64,000 bases of DNA, taken from assembly GCF_014203795.1 (NCBI RefSeq), contig NZ_JACHJU010000003.1, positions 248,001 to 312,000 of the forward strand, given 5' to 3'. Source of the stretch: Streptosporangium album (GTDB lineage Bacteria; Actinomycetota; Actinomycetes; Streptosporangiales; Streptosporangiaceae). The position numbers and the translations under genes are program-made. The notes under the pieces are model-generated. The model was given only the letters and a program-made list of their open reading frames with translations. It was not told the origin of the DNA and did no database searches. Below are positions 48,394-57,294 of the stretch, in pieces; position 1 is the stretch's first letter, and each line of letters opens with the position of its first letter.

Positions 48394-49908
48394 CTACTCG
48401 CCGGTGAGGGCGTTCACCAGCTCGGCGGCCGTGCGGCAACGGTCGAACAGCTCGCCCACGTGGGCCTTGGTGCCGCGCAGCGGCTCCAAGGTCGGGACAC
48501 GCTGCAGGGACTCGCGGCCGGGGATGTCGAAGATGACCGAGTCCCAGGAGGCGGCGGCGACCGACTCGCCGAACTGGCTCAGGCAACGGCCCCGGAAGTA
48601 GGCCCGCGTGTCGCTGGGCGGGGCCTCTACGGCCCGCTGGACCTCTTCCTCGGTGACCAGGCGCTGCATGCGGCCCCGGGCGACCAGCCGGTTGTACAGG
48701 CCCCGGTCGGGACGGATGTCGGAGTATTGGAGGTCGACGAGTTGCAGGCGCGGATGGGACCAGGGGAGGCCGTCGCGGGTGCGGTAGCCCTCCAGCAGCT
48801 CCAGCTTGGCGACCCAGTCCAGCTCCCTGGAGAGCTGCATCGGGTCCTCGGCCAGGCGGGTCAGGACCGACTCCCAGCGGTCCAGGACGTCCTTGGTGAG
48901 CTCGTCCACGCCGTTGCCGCTACGCTCCTCGGCGTACTTGCGCGCCAGCTCCAGATACTCCATCTGGAGCTGGACGGCCGTGAGCTTACGGCCGTCGCGC
49001 ATCGCGATCTCGTATTTGAGCGTCGGGTCGTGGGAGACCGCGCGCAGCGCCTGGACAGGGTTCTCCACGGCGAGGTCACGGGTGAAGTAGCCGTCCTCGA
49101 TCATGGCCAGGACAAGCGCGGTGGAGCCCAGCTTCAGGTAGGTCGAGATCTCCGACATGTTGGCGTCGCCGATGATGACGTGCAGCCGGCGGTATTTCTC
49201 CGGGTCGGCGTGGGGCTCGTCCCGGGTGTTGATGATCGGCCGCTTGAGCGTGGTCTCCAGGCCCACCTCGACCTCGAAGAAGTCGGCCCGCTGGCTGATC
49301 TGGAACCCCTCGCCGCGCGAGTCCTGGCCGATGCCGACCTTGCCGGCGCCGGTGACGACCTGCCGGGAGACGAAGAACGGTGTCAGGTGCCTGACGATGT
49401 CGGCGAACGGCGTGGCCCGTCGCATCAGGTAGTTCTCGTGGCAGCCGTAGGAGGCGCCCTTGTTGTCGGTGTTGTTCTTGTAGAGCTGGATCGGAGCGTT
49501 GGCGGGGATGGCGGACGCGCGGACCGCGGCGTCGTGCATCACCCGCTCCCCCGCCTTGTCCCAGAGCACCGCGGCCCGCGGATTGGTGCACTCGGGAGCG
49601 GAGTACTCCGGGTGGGCGTGGTCGACGTAGAGCCGAGCGCCGTTGGTGAGGATCACATTGGCCAGGCCCAGATCCTCGTCCGTGAGCTGGCTCTGGTCGG
49701 CCACCTCCCTGGACAGGTCGAAACCCCGGGCGTCGCGCAGTGGGTTCTCCTCCTCGAAGTCCCACCGTGCTCGCCGCGCCCTGGCCGCCGAGGCTGCCAG
49801 GTAGGCGTTGACGACCTGGGATGAGGTCACCATCGCGTTGGCTCCCGGCTGTCCGGGCACGGAGATGCCGTACTCGGTCTCGATGCCCATCACCCGCCGT
49901 ACCGTCAT
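48394..49908 (-). CDS. dop: Pup deamidase/depupylase Dop
   Basis: A 504-residue paralogue of PafA that deamidates the Pup C-terminal Gln and removes Pup from substrates. The ATG at 49908 has AGAGGA 5 nt upstream and gives MTVRRVMGIETEYGISVPGQ, with the metal-binding ETEYG. The segment after it (ANAMVTSSQVVNAYLAASAA, then RARWDFEEENPLRDARGFDL) is the longer Dop-loop region absent from PafA. Further text matches the family: YVDHAHPEYSAPECTNPRAA, YKNNTDNKGASYGCHENYLM, RPIINTRDEPHADPEKYRRL. It lies 3' of the acyltransferase gene and far from pup. Confidence 0.98.
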   Translation of the reverse strand: MTVRRVMGIETEYGISVPGQPGANAMVTSSQVVNAYLAASAARARRARWDFEEENPLRDARGFDLSREVADQSQLTDEDLGLANVILTNGARLYVDHAHPEYSAPECTNPRAAVLWDKAGERVMHDAAVRASAIPANAPIQLYKNNTDNKGASYGCHENYLMRRATPFADIVRHLTPFFVSRQVVTGAGKVGIGQDSRGEGFQISQRADFFEVEVGLETTLKRPIINTRDEPHADPEKYRRLHVIIGDANMSEISTYLKLGSTALVLAMIEDGYFTRDLAVENPVQALRAVSHDPTLKYEIAMRDGRKLTAVQLQMEYLELARKYAEERSGNGVDELTKDVLDRWESVLTRLAEDPMQLSRELDWVAKLELLEGYRTRDGLPWSHPRLQLVDLQYSDIRPDRGLYNRLVARGRMQRLVTEEEVQRAVEAPPSDTRAYFRGRCLSQFGESVAAASWDSVIFDIPGRESLQRVPTLEPLRGTKAHVGELFDRCRTAAELVNALTGE

Positions 49909-49993
49909 GCGCATCCTCTGTTCATCCGGGAGTGCCTCTTCGCCGTATATATCCCCGACCCTAGACCCTTCACTATGCCCGGTGGCCAGACAG

Positions 49994-51136
49994 TTATGGC
50001 ACCGAGGCCTTTTCACCCGCCGCGAAGGGCATCAGGGGCGGCGGGGGAGGCGGTGTGGCCGACCTGCGGCGCCTCGCCTTGACGAACTCCTGAACGGGCC
50101 GTTCGGCGATCCGATACACCAGGTAGGAGAAAGCCATCGCGGCCAGCAGGGTGACCAGGGCGGTCAGCCAGGGCGGCAGCGCGTCCCGCAGGGCGGGGAC
50201 GATCAGGACCGCGGCCGTGGTGTGGAACAGGTAGAGCGGGTAGGTCAGCGCGCCCAGGACGACCAGGCCGCGCCAGCGCAGCCACCTCAGCCAGCCGAGC
50301 GCCACCATCGCCATGAGCACGTAGAAGCAGATCACCGTGGCGGCGACGGCCCACCCGGGCACGGGCATCGCGGCGTAGCCGACCAGTTCCACCCGCCCGG
50401 TGACCCGGTTGAGCGCCGCGTTGACCGCCAGACCCGCGCTGATCCCGGCCACGCACCACAGGATCAGCTTGGGCCCGTACTTGGTCATCAGGAAGAAGGC
50501 CATGCCTCCGACGAAGTACGCCGCGTACTTGGGCATCACCACGAGGTCGACCCACTTGTTCTCGCTGCCCGCGAAGAACCCCGCCGCCAGCAGCCAGACA
50601 CCCATGAAGACCAGGCAGCGGTTGAACGTCACCCCGACGAGCACCAGGACCGAGATCAGCAGGTAGAAACGGAGCTCCGCCCAGAGCGACCAGTAGACGC
50701 CGTTGGCGTCGTAGACGCCGAAGGCCCGCTGGAGCATCGTGAGGTTGACCCCGTACTCCCCGAGGCTGAGCTTGGGGTCCAGGGCGGTGGCGGCGGTCAG
50801 GCCGTAGACCGCGGCGGTGACGCCGATGCTGACCCAGTAGGCGGGGAAGAGCCGCACCAGCCGGGAGAGGGCGAACGCGCCCAGTCCCCGGCCCCAGATG
50901 CTCATCAGGATGACGAAACCGCTGATCATGAAGAACAGCTCGACGCCCAGGATGCCGAGGCCCGACAGCGTGGAGATCGCGGGGAACAGCTTGGACGGGC
51001 GGTCCCCCCACACCGAGGCGAAGGCGATGAAGTAGTGGAAGGAGAGCACTGCCAGGGCGGCGACGAAACGGAGGAGGTCGAGTTCACCGAGACGGCCGCT
51101 GCCCCGAGCCGCTCCGCCGGACCCCGCGCCGGTCAC
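49994..51136 (-). CDS. Acyltransferase family 3 (OafA-type) membrane protein
   Basis: A 380-residue membrane enzyme with about ten spans. The conserved start GELDLLRFVAALAVLSFHYF (residues about 17-36) carries the histidine of family 3 acyltransferases, followed by GILGVELFFMISGFVILMSI. Members acetylate or acylate sugars of the cell surface, lipids or antibiotics. The GTG at 51136 lacks a good Shine-Dalgarno. It is inserted between arc and dop, which are usually close neighbours; it has no known link to pupylation. Confidence 0.9.
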   Translation of the reverse strand: MTGAGSGGAARGSGRLGELDLLRFVAALAVLSFHYFIAFASVWGDRPSKLFPAISTLSGLGILGVELFFMISGFVILMSIWGRGLGAFALSRLVRLFPAYWVSIGVTAAVYGLTAATALDPKLSLGEYGVNLTMLQRAFGVYDANGVYWSLWAELRFYLLISVLVLVGVTFNRCLVFMGVWLLAAGFFAGSENKWVDLVVMPKYAAYFVGGMAFFLMTKYGPKLILWCVAGISAGLAVNAALNRVTGRVELVGYAAMPVPGWAVAATVICFYVLMAMVALGWLRWLRWRGLVVLGALTYPLYLFHTTAAVLIVPALRDALPPWLTALVTLLAAMAFSYLVYRIAERPVQEFVKARRRRSATPPPPPPLMPFAAGEKASVP

Positions 51137-51241
51137 CTGATGACCGGGCCGAAATGTTCATGCACGCCACTTGGACGGCTTTTCGATCAGTTGGGTTCCA
51201 TGTGACACGGGTTCACTTCGGTGACGGATGGGACCGCCACG

Positions 51242-51293
51242 ACGGACGCCGACGGCGCGGTCCCCGGTGTGGGACCGCGCCGTCGGCGTCCGT
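51242..51293. terminator. 23-bp perfect hairpin after arc
   Basis: Two 23-nt arms at 51242-51264 and 51271-51293 (beginning acggacgccgacggcgcggt and its complement) enclose a 6-nt loop and begin 4 nt past the arc stop on the minus strand. It is the longest perfect hairpin I see here and is surely a terminator for arc. Confidence 0.9.
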
Positions 51294-51297
51294 GCTG

Positions 51298-53061
51298 CTA
51301 GAGGTACTGGCCGGTGTTGGCCACCGTGTCGATGGAGCGGCCGGCCTCGGTGCCCTGCTTGCCCGTCACGAGCGTGCGGATGTAGACGATCCGCTCGCCC
51401 TTCTTGCCGGAGATGCGGGCCCAGTCGTCGGGGTTGGTGGTGTTGGGCAGGTCCTCGTTCTCGGAGAACTCGTCCACGCAGGCCGCCAGCAGATGCTGGA
51501 TCCGCAGGCCCTTCTGCCCGGACTCGAGGAACTGCTTGATCGCCATCTTCTTGCTGCGGTCGACGATGTTCTGGATCATGGCGCCGGAGTTGAAGTCCTT
51601 GAAGTACAGGACCTCCTTGTCGCCGTTGGCGTAGGTCACCTCGAGGAAGCGGTTCTCCTCGCTCTCGGTGTACATCCGCTCGACCACCCGCTGGATCATG
51701 CCCGAGATGGTGCCCCCGCGACTGCCACTGTGCTCCGCGAGGTCCTCGGGATGGAGGGGGAGGTCTTCGATGAGGTACTTCGAGAAGATGTCCCTGGCCG
51801 CCTCGGCGTCCGGCCGCTCGATCTTGATCTTGACGTCCAGGCGGCCGGGCCGCAGGATCGCCGGGTCGATCATGTCTTCGCGGTTGGAGGCGCCGATCAC
51901 GATCACGTTCTCCAGGCCCTCGACACCGTCGATCTCCGACAGGAGCTGGGGAACGATGGTGTTCTCGACGTCGGAGGAGACGCCCGAGCCTCGGGTCCGG
52001 AAGATCGAGTCCATCTCGTCGAAGAACACGATCACCGGGGTGCCCTCGGAGGCCTTCTCCCGGGCGCGCTGGAAGACCAGGCGGATGTGCCGCTCGGTCT
52101 CACCGACGTACTTGTTGAGAAGCTCGGGACCCTTGATGTTGAGGAAGAAGCTCTTACCGGACTGGCCGGTCTTCTCCGCGACCTGCTTGGCCAGGGAGTT
52201 GGCGACGGCCTTGGCGATGAGCGTCTTGCCGCAGCCGGGCGGGCCGTACAGCAGCACGCCCTTCGGGGGACGCAGCTTGTGCTCGCGGAAGAGGTCGGCG
52301 TGCAGGTAGGGAAGCTCGATCGCGTCCCTGATCTGCTCGATCTGCCGCATGAGCCCGCCGATCTCCTCGTAGGAGATGTCGGGCACCTCCTCCAGGACGA
52401 GCTCTTCGACCTCGGACTTGGGAATGCGCTCGTAGACGTAGCCCGAGCGCGGCTCCAGCAGCAGCGAGTCGCCGGCCCGGATCGGCTGGTCGAGCAGCGA
52501 CTCCGCCAGCTTCACCACCCGCTCCTCGTCGGCGTGCGAGATCACCAGCGCGCGCTGGCCGTCCTCAAGGAGCTCCTTGAGCATCACGATCTCGCCGAGC
52601 TCCTCGAACCCGAGGGCCTCGACCACGTTGAGCGCCTCGTTGAGCATGACCTCCTGGCCACGCCTCAGCGAGTCGGCCTCCACCGCTGGACTGACATTCA
52701 CCCGAAGTTTGCGGCCCCCGGTGAAGACCTCCACCGTGCCGTCTTCTCTGCTTTCAAGGAAAACGCCGAAGCCGGATGGCGGCTGCGCCAGCCGGTCGAC
52801 CTCCTCCTTCAGGGCAACAATCTGGTCCCTGGCCTCCTTGAGGGTGGCTACCAGACGTTCGTTCTGGCCGGTGACGGCCGCGAGGTTCGCCTGTACTTCA
52901 TGAAGACGCTCTTCGAGGACCCTGGCCTGCCGGGGAGACTCCGTCAACTTCCGACGTAGCGCGGTGATCTCCTCCTGCAGGAAGGAGACCTGTGTTGTGA
53001 GGTCAGCGACCTCCCGTTCGCGCTGCGCGGCTCGAGCCTCAGCATCGTCGCGAGCTGCCAC
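51298..53061 (-). CDS. arc: Proteasome-associated ATPase Arc/Mpa
   Basis: A 587-residue AAA+ ring ATPase that unfolds pupylated proteins. Order: N-terminal coiled coil (residues about 10-80, rich in heptads), OB-fold region, then the AAA domain with Walker A YGPPGCGKTLIAKAVANSLA (about 265-284), FFLNIKGPELLNKYVGETER, Walker B VIVFFDEMDSIFRTRGSGVS and the arginine-finger region. The C-terminal GQYL ends with penultimate Tyr, the HbYX-like tail that opens the 20S gate. The GTG at 53061 is preceded by AAGGAGGTGA, a full anti-Shine-Dalgarno match. The gene heads the group arc, acyltransferase, dop. Confidence 0.98.
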   Translation of the reverse strand: MAARDDAEARAAQREREVADLTTQVSFLQEEITALRRKLTESPRQARVLEERLHEVQANLAAVTGQNERLVATLKEARDQIVALKEEVDRLAQPPSGFGVFLESREDGTVEVFTGGRKLRVNVSPAVEADSLRRGQEVMLNEALNVVEALGFEELGEIVMLKELLEDGQRALVISHADEERVVKLAESLLDQPIRAGDSLLLEPRSGYVYERIPKSEVEELVLEEVPDISYEEIGGLMRQIEQIRDAIELPYLHADLFREHKLRPPKGVLLYGPPGCGKTLIAKAVANSLAKQVAEKTGQSGKSFFLNIKGPELLNKYVGETERHIRLVFQRAREKASEGTPVIVFFDEMDSIFRTRGSGVSSDVENTIVPQLLSEIDGVEGLENVIVIGASNREDMIDPAILRPGRLDVKIKIERPDAEAARDIFSKYLIEDLPLHPEDLAEHSGSRGGTISGMIQRVVERMYTESEENRFLEVTYANGDKEVLYFKDFNSGAMIQNIVDRSKKMAIKQFLESGQKGLRIQHLLAACVDEFSENEDLPNTTNPDDWARISGKKGERIVYIRTLVTGKQGTEAGRSIDTVANTGQYL

Positions 53062-53266
53062 GGCGTCACCTCCTTCCCAGTCGAGACCGACTACTTGAAA
53101 CCCTACCCATCTGGGGGCTGTCCCTTACCTGGCCGAGCAGTGTTCGTATGGCTACATTAAGTCGGCACTGATTAATCCCTTATGGTGCGTTTAGTCCTGC
53201 GAGCAGGAGAACACGTCCATCTGTTCCCCTGTCACTAGTAAACGTATCGTTGTGGCCGAATCGTCA

Positions 53267-54136
53267 TCATTTGGTGGAAGAACTGAGCTCTTCACCTTGT
53301 GCCCCCTTTGCCGGACGCCTGCGACGAGGTGGTGGCGTCACACCGTCCGCCATGCGGCGGGCGGTGACGAGGAAGCCGGTGTGCCCGACCATCCGGTGAT
53401 CGGGCCGTACGGCCAGCCCCTCGACATGCCAGTCACGGACCAGGGTCTCCCACGCATGAGGCTCGGTGAAACTCCCGTGTTCGCGGAGAGTTTCCACGGT
53501 GCGGGACAACTGTGTCGTTGTCGCCACATAGCAACAGATGACGCCGCCTGGAGTGAGAGCCTTGGACGCGGCGTCGACGCACTCCCACGGGGCGAGCATG
53601 TCCAGGATGATCCGGTCGACGTCGCTCTCGTCGAGCGCCTCCACGAAGTCACCCACGACCAGACGCCACTGATCCATCGGGCCGCCGTAAAACTTCTCCA
53701 CGTTCTTCGTGGCGACCTCGGCGAAGTCCTCACGCCGCTCGTAGGACGTGAGGCTGCCCTCGGCTCCCACGGCGCGCAGCAGGAAGCAGGTGAGCGCGCC
53801 GGAGCCGACTCCCGCCTCGATGACACGCGCGCCGGGGAAGATGTCGGCCATGGCGACGATCTGCGCCGAGTCCTTGGGATAGATGACCGCCGCGCCGCGC
53901 GGCATGGACAGCGTGTAGTCCTGGAGCAGGTGCCTGAACGCGAGATACTGGGTGCCGCCGGACGAGCGCACCACCGAGCCCTCGGGCTGGCCGATCAGCT
54001 CGCTGTGCGGGATTCCCCCCTTGTGCGTGTGAAAGACTCCGTCTTCCTTCAGCGTCACCGTGTGACGCTTGTTCTTGGGGTCGGTGAGCTGAACCTGATC
54101 CCCGGCCTGAAACGGCCCATGCCTGCGAAAACCCAT
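53267..54136 (-). CDS. trmI: tRNA (adenine-58-N1)-methyltransferase TrmI
   Basis: A 289-residue SAM-dependent methyltransferase that modifies A58 of tRNA. The ATG at 54136 opens MGFRRHGPFQAGDQVQLTDP, an N-terminal beta domain, followed by VIEAGVGSGALTCFLLRAVG (SAM-binding motif I, about residues 104-123) and DRIILDMLAPWECVDAASKA. The C-terminal tail is basic and Ser-rich. From memory, trmI sits just upstream of the proteasome ATPase gene in other actinobacteria; here the gap is 205 bp. Confidence 0.95.
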   Translation of the reverse strand: MGFRRHGPFQAGDQVQLTDPKNKRHTVTLKEDGVFHTHKGGIPHSELIGQPEGSVVRSSGGTQYLAFRHLLQDYTLSMPRGAAVIYPKDSAQIVAMADIFPGARVIEAGVGSGALTCFLLRAVGAEGSLTSYERREDFAEVATKNVEKFYGGPMDQWRLVVGDFVEALDESDVDRIILDMLAPWECVDAASKALTPGGVICCYVATTTQLSRTVETLREHGSFTEPHAWETLVRDWHVEGLAVRPDHRMVGHTGFLVTARRMADGVTPPPRRRRPAKGAQGEELSSSTK

Positions 54137-54409
54137 GCGCGCAAGGTTATCTGCGTACGGCCGCCGCCGATTCCGGTCCGGGCGCACACGACGCGGCGGC
54201 CGCCGTGAAACCGGGCCCGGCCCGGACACGTGGTGCTGCGCCTCCTCAGCGACGACAACGGCGAGGTGGGCCACCTGATCGCGCCGTGGGCGCGGGGGTG
54301 TGATGCGCTCGGCCGAGGCACGGCGCGACGGCACCCGCGGCGACCTGGTGTCCTTCGCCGGGCACATCCAGCTCGGCTCCCCGTCCCCCGCCGGGCCGGG
54401 AACGGCGTC
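54137..54409. other. Intergenic region after trmI, no convincing gene
   Basis: These 273 bp separate the trmI start and the end of the aminotransferase gene, both minus strand. The trmI promoter must lie here. I see no hairpin of note and no frame with a recognisable domain. Confidence 0.4.
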
Positions 54410-55633
54410 TCAGTCGGCGCCGAACTCCGTTCTGAGCCTGGCGAAGGCGGCGTCGGTGCCCCGCAGGGCACGGTCGATGTCGGCGTCGGTGTGGGCCGCC
54501 GACAGGAACCAGTTGTGCCAGGGGTGGAGGTAGACGCCCTCGCGCAGGCAGGCCGAGGCCCAGAACACGCCCTTGTCCAGGGTGGCGTCGCCCTCGAAGG
54601 AGAGCCACGGGATCTGCACCGGGCCGGTCTGGTTGACCACGAAGCCGTGGGAGGCGGCCTGCGCGGCGAGGCCCTCACGCAGGCGGGTGCCCGCCCGCTC
54701 GATCAGCGCGACGCCGCCGATGTCGCGCAGGGTCTCGATGGTGGCCTTGGCCGCGGCCATCGGGGCGGCGTTGAACCAGAACGAGCCGGTGGAGTAGATC
54801 GTCTGCGCCGGGCCCCGCAGGGAGTCCACGCCGGTGACGGCGGCGATGGGGTGGCCGTTGGCCATGGCCTTGCTGAAGGCGTACAGGTCGGGGCGGACGC
54901 CCAGGGTCTCCCAGGACCCGCCGAGGTCGAGCCGCCAGCCGCCTCGCACGTCGTCGATGACCAGGGCCGCGCCGATCCGGTCGGCCAGGGCCCGCAGACC
55001 CCGGGCGAACTCCACGGCGGCGGGCTCCTGGTCCTCGAAGGAGTCGTGCTTGAACGGCGTCACGATGATCGCGGCGACATCGCCCTCGGCCCTGGCCGCC
55101 GCCTCCTCGGCGCCGGCCAGGTCGTTGTAGGGGTATTCGATCAGGTCGGCGCGTTCGTTGGGCGTGGTGCCCGACAGGCTGGGCGTGCACCAGGGGTCGG
55201 CCCCGTGATAGGACCCGTGGGCCATGAGCACCTTGGTCCGGCCGGTCGCGGCACGGGCGATCATCAGCGCCTGGGTGGTCGCGTCGGTGCCGTTCTTGGA
55301 GAACATCACCCAGTCGGCCTGCGGGATGGTCTCCACCATCAACTCGGCGAGTTCCACGTAGACCGGGCCCGGACCGTTGAGGCAGTCGCCCTCGGCGAGC
55401 TGGGCGGTGACGGCGGCCTCCACGGCGGGGTGGCGGTGGCCGAGGACGACGGGGCCCCAGGAGCACATGAGGTCGATGTACTCGCGGCCGTCGGCGTCGC
55501 GCTGGCGGCAGCCCTCGCCGCCGACGAAGAACTGCGGGTAGCCGGGGCCGTGCAGGGCCGCGTCGAGGTGGCCGTACATGCCTCCGGGGACGACCTTGGC
55601 GGCCCGTTCCCGGAGGTTGGCGTCGATGGACAT
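54410..55633 (-). CDS. Class III PLP-dependent aminotransferase (GSA aminomutase-like)
   Basis: A 407-residue PLP enzyme of the class III (fold type I) group. Visible marks are the substrate-phosphate region CSWGPVVLGHRHPAVEAAV, the PLP region FSKNGTDATTQALMIARAAT, VIDDVRGGWRLDLGGSW with the Asp that binds the pyridine nitrogen, and the Schiff-base lysine in YAFSKAMANGHPIAAV (about residue 244). The overall text is close to glutamate-1-semialdehyde aminomutases, but there are no haem genes around it. It is followed 64 nt upstream by the PfkB gene, with which it forms an operon; the amino substrate is unknown. Confidence 0.9.
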   Translation of the reverse strand: MSIDANLRERAAKVVPGGMYGHLDAALHGPGYPQFFVGGEGCRQRDADGREYIDLMCSWGPVVLGHRHPAVEAAVTAQLAEGDCLNGPGPVYVELAELMVETIPQADWVMFSKNGTDATTQALMIARAATGRTKVLMAHGSYHGADPWCTPSLSGTTPNERADLIEYPYNDLAGAEEAAARAEGDVAAIIVTPFKHDSFEDQEPAAVEFARGLRALADRIGAALVIDDVRGGWRLDLGGSWETLGVRPDLYAFSKAMANGHPIAAVTGVDSLRGPAQTIYSTGSFWFNAAPMAAAKATIETLRDIGGVALIERAGTRLREGLAAQAASHGFVVNQTGPVQIPWLSFEGDATLDKGVFWASACLREGVYLHPWHNWFLSAAHTDADIDRALRGTDAAFARLRTEFGAD

Positions 55634-55697
55634 GTGTCGCTCCTGGGATGTCTTTCACGGTTGGAATGGGTCGGACGGCGCGGGGACCACCCGTCGG

Positions 55698-56612
55698 TCA
55701 CTCGCTCGCCCGTAGCTCCCGCGCTCCGGCGAGACCGGCGTCCGAGCCGAGGCCGCCGGCCACCCGGGCGGCCAGCGCGGTGCCGAGCCTGGCCGCGTCG
55801 ACGACCTCGCGGCCGTCGACCAGACCGGCGATGAAGCCGGCGCAGTAGGCGTCGCCGCAGCCGGTGGTGTCCACCACGGGGACGTCGAGGGCGGGGACGC
55901 GGGTGAGACCGGACGCGGTGGCGACCAGACTGCCCTCGGCGCCCAGCGTGACCAGCACGCCCCTGGGGCCCTCGCCCAGCAGCGCGAGCGCGGCCCGCTC
56001 CACACCGGCCTCGCCGCTCATCATGAGCGCCTGCTCCTCATTGGGCAGGAGATAGTCCACATACGGCAGAAAACTCCGCGTCCCCGGCATCAGATCAGGC
56101 ATATTGGACAGCAGGTCCATCGTGACGATCGTGCCCGCCTCCCGCGCCTCGGCCAGGAGCGCCAGGAAGCCGGGGTCGTGCAGGCCCCAGGTCACGTCCA
56201 TGCCGCCCAGGTGGACGACCCGCGCACCGATGACGCGCTCACGGTCCAGGTCGGCAGGGGACAGGGTGAGGTTGACGCCGGGCACGTGGAACGACGGGCG
56301 CCCTCCGTCAGGCCGGATGGGCAGGATCGAGGCGGCGGTCTGTCCGCCCGCCTTGCGGACGATCCCCGTGACGTCCACCCCGTGCCGCTTCATGATCATG
56401 ATCAGGAAGTCGCCGAGTTCGTCGTCGCCGACCGCCCCCACCGAGGCGACCTGGACGCCGATCCCGGCCAGGCCGACGGCGGTCCCGGCGGCCGCGCCCG
56501 CCGCGGTGAGGCGGATCTGCTCCAGCAGGTGGGTGTCCTGCCCGTCCGGGATCGCCTCCACGGGCCGGGCGAGCACGTCCACGATGTGCACTCCGAGGGT
56601 GACGACGGTCAT
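55698..56612 (-). CDS. PfkB family carbohydrate kinase
   Basis: A 304-residue ribokinase-fold kinase. N-terminal GVHIVDVLARPVEAIPDGQD, the substrate-binding GGQTAASILPIRPDGGRPSF, and the C-terminal ATP/anion-hole motif VVDTTGCGDAYCAGFIAGLV (with the catalytic Asp) are clear. Members phosphorylate sugars, nucleosides or similar alcohols. The gene has a GGAGGA Shine-Dalgarno, is divergent from the TetR gene and precedes the class III aminotransferase. The two enzymes may act on one amino- or keto-sugar-like compound, which is inference. Confidence 0.92.
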   Translation of the reverse strand: MTVVTLGVHIVDVLARPVEAIPDGQDTHLLEQIRLTAAGAAAGTAVGLAGIGVQVASVGAVGDDELGDFLIMIMKRHGVDVTGIVRKAGGQTAASILPIRPDGGRPSFHVPGVNLTLSPADLDRERVIGARVVHLGGMDVTWGLHDPGFLALLAEAREAGTIVTMDLLSNMPDLMPGTRSFLPYVDYLLPNEEQALMMSGEAGVERAALALLGEGPRGVLVTLGAEGSLVATASGLTRVPALDVPVVDTTGCGDAYCAGFIAGLVDGREVVDAARLGTALAARVAGGLGSDAGLAGARELRASE

Positions 56613-56694
56613 AGTGAGTCCTCCTCATGTCTCCAGCGGATAATAGACGGGCGTCCGAATACCATGTCAATGAGGAGTCAGAGGAGGGATCCGG

Positions 56695-57294
56695 TTGCCG
56701 AAGATCGTCGATCATGGAGAGCGCCGGGAGGAGGTCGTCGAGGCCACCCGCCGCATCATCCTGCGCGAAGGCATCGAGGCCGCCACGACCAGGGCCATCG
56801 CCAGGGAGGCGGGTTACTCCAACGGCGTGCTCACCCACTACTTCGCCGACAAGGACGACATCATGCTGTCGGCGCTGCGCTCCTCGCACCAGCGCATCGT
56901 GGAGCGGTTGCGGAGCAGGCTGGCCGGCCGCGGCGGGCTGTCCGCGCTGCGCGAACTCCTGCTCGACAACCTGCCGCTGGACGACGAACGCATCCGGGAG
57001 AGCGGGCTGGAGGTCGGTTTCTGGAGCCGGAGCCTGACCAGCCCGGCGCTGCTGGAGGCCCAGCGCGCCGAGGCCGAGGAGCTGCGCTACCTGGTGCGCA
57101 GCCTGGTCGGCGCGGCGGCCGACGCCGGGGAGATCGTCACCGAGGAGGATCTCGGTGACGTCGCCGAGCGGCTGCTCGCCCTGGTGGACGGGCTGAGCGT
57201 GCGCCGCCTGCTCTATCCCGACCGGCTCGGCGCAGAACGTCTGGAGAGGCTTCTCGGTGCCGAACTGGATCGGCTTCAGCCCACCAGCGCGTAG
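56695..57294 (+). CDS. TetR family transcriptional regulator
   Basis: A 199-residue regulator from the TTG at 56695, which has a strong GAGGAGGG Shine-Dalgarno. The HTH is seen in IILREGIEAATTRAIAREAG with YSNGVLTHYFADKDDIMLSA. The C-terminal ligand domain is all-helical. It is divergent from the PfkB-aminotransferase pair across 82 bp, so it probably represses that pair and itself. Its 3' end overlaps the convergent kinase gene by 19 bp. Confidence 0.93.
   Translation: MPKIVDHGERREEVVEATRRIILREGIEAATTRAIAREAGYSNGVLTHYFADKDDIMLSALRSSHQRIVERLRSRLAGRGGLSALRELLLDNLPLDDERIRESGLEVGFWSRSLTSPALLEAQRAEAEELRYLVRSLVGAAADAGEIVTEEDLGDVAERLLALVDGLSVRRLLYPDRLGAERLERLLGAELDRLQPTSA

Noticed and set aside
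53062..53266. AT-richer region upstream of arc considered for an RNA gene
   Set aside because: It has only a short 6-bp hairpin (tcctgc/gcagga at 53195-53208) and is better explained as the arc promoter and leader.
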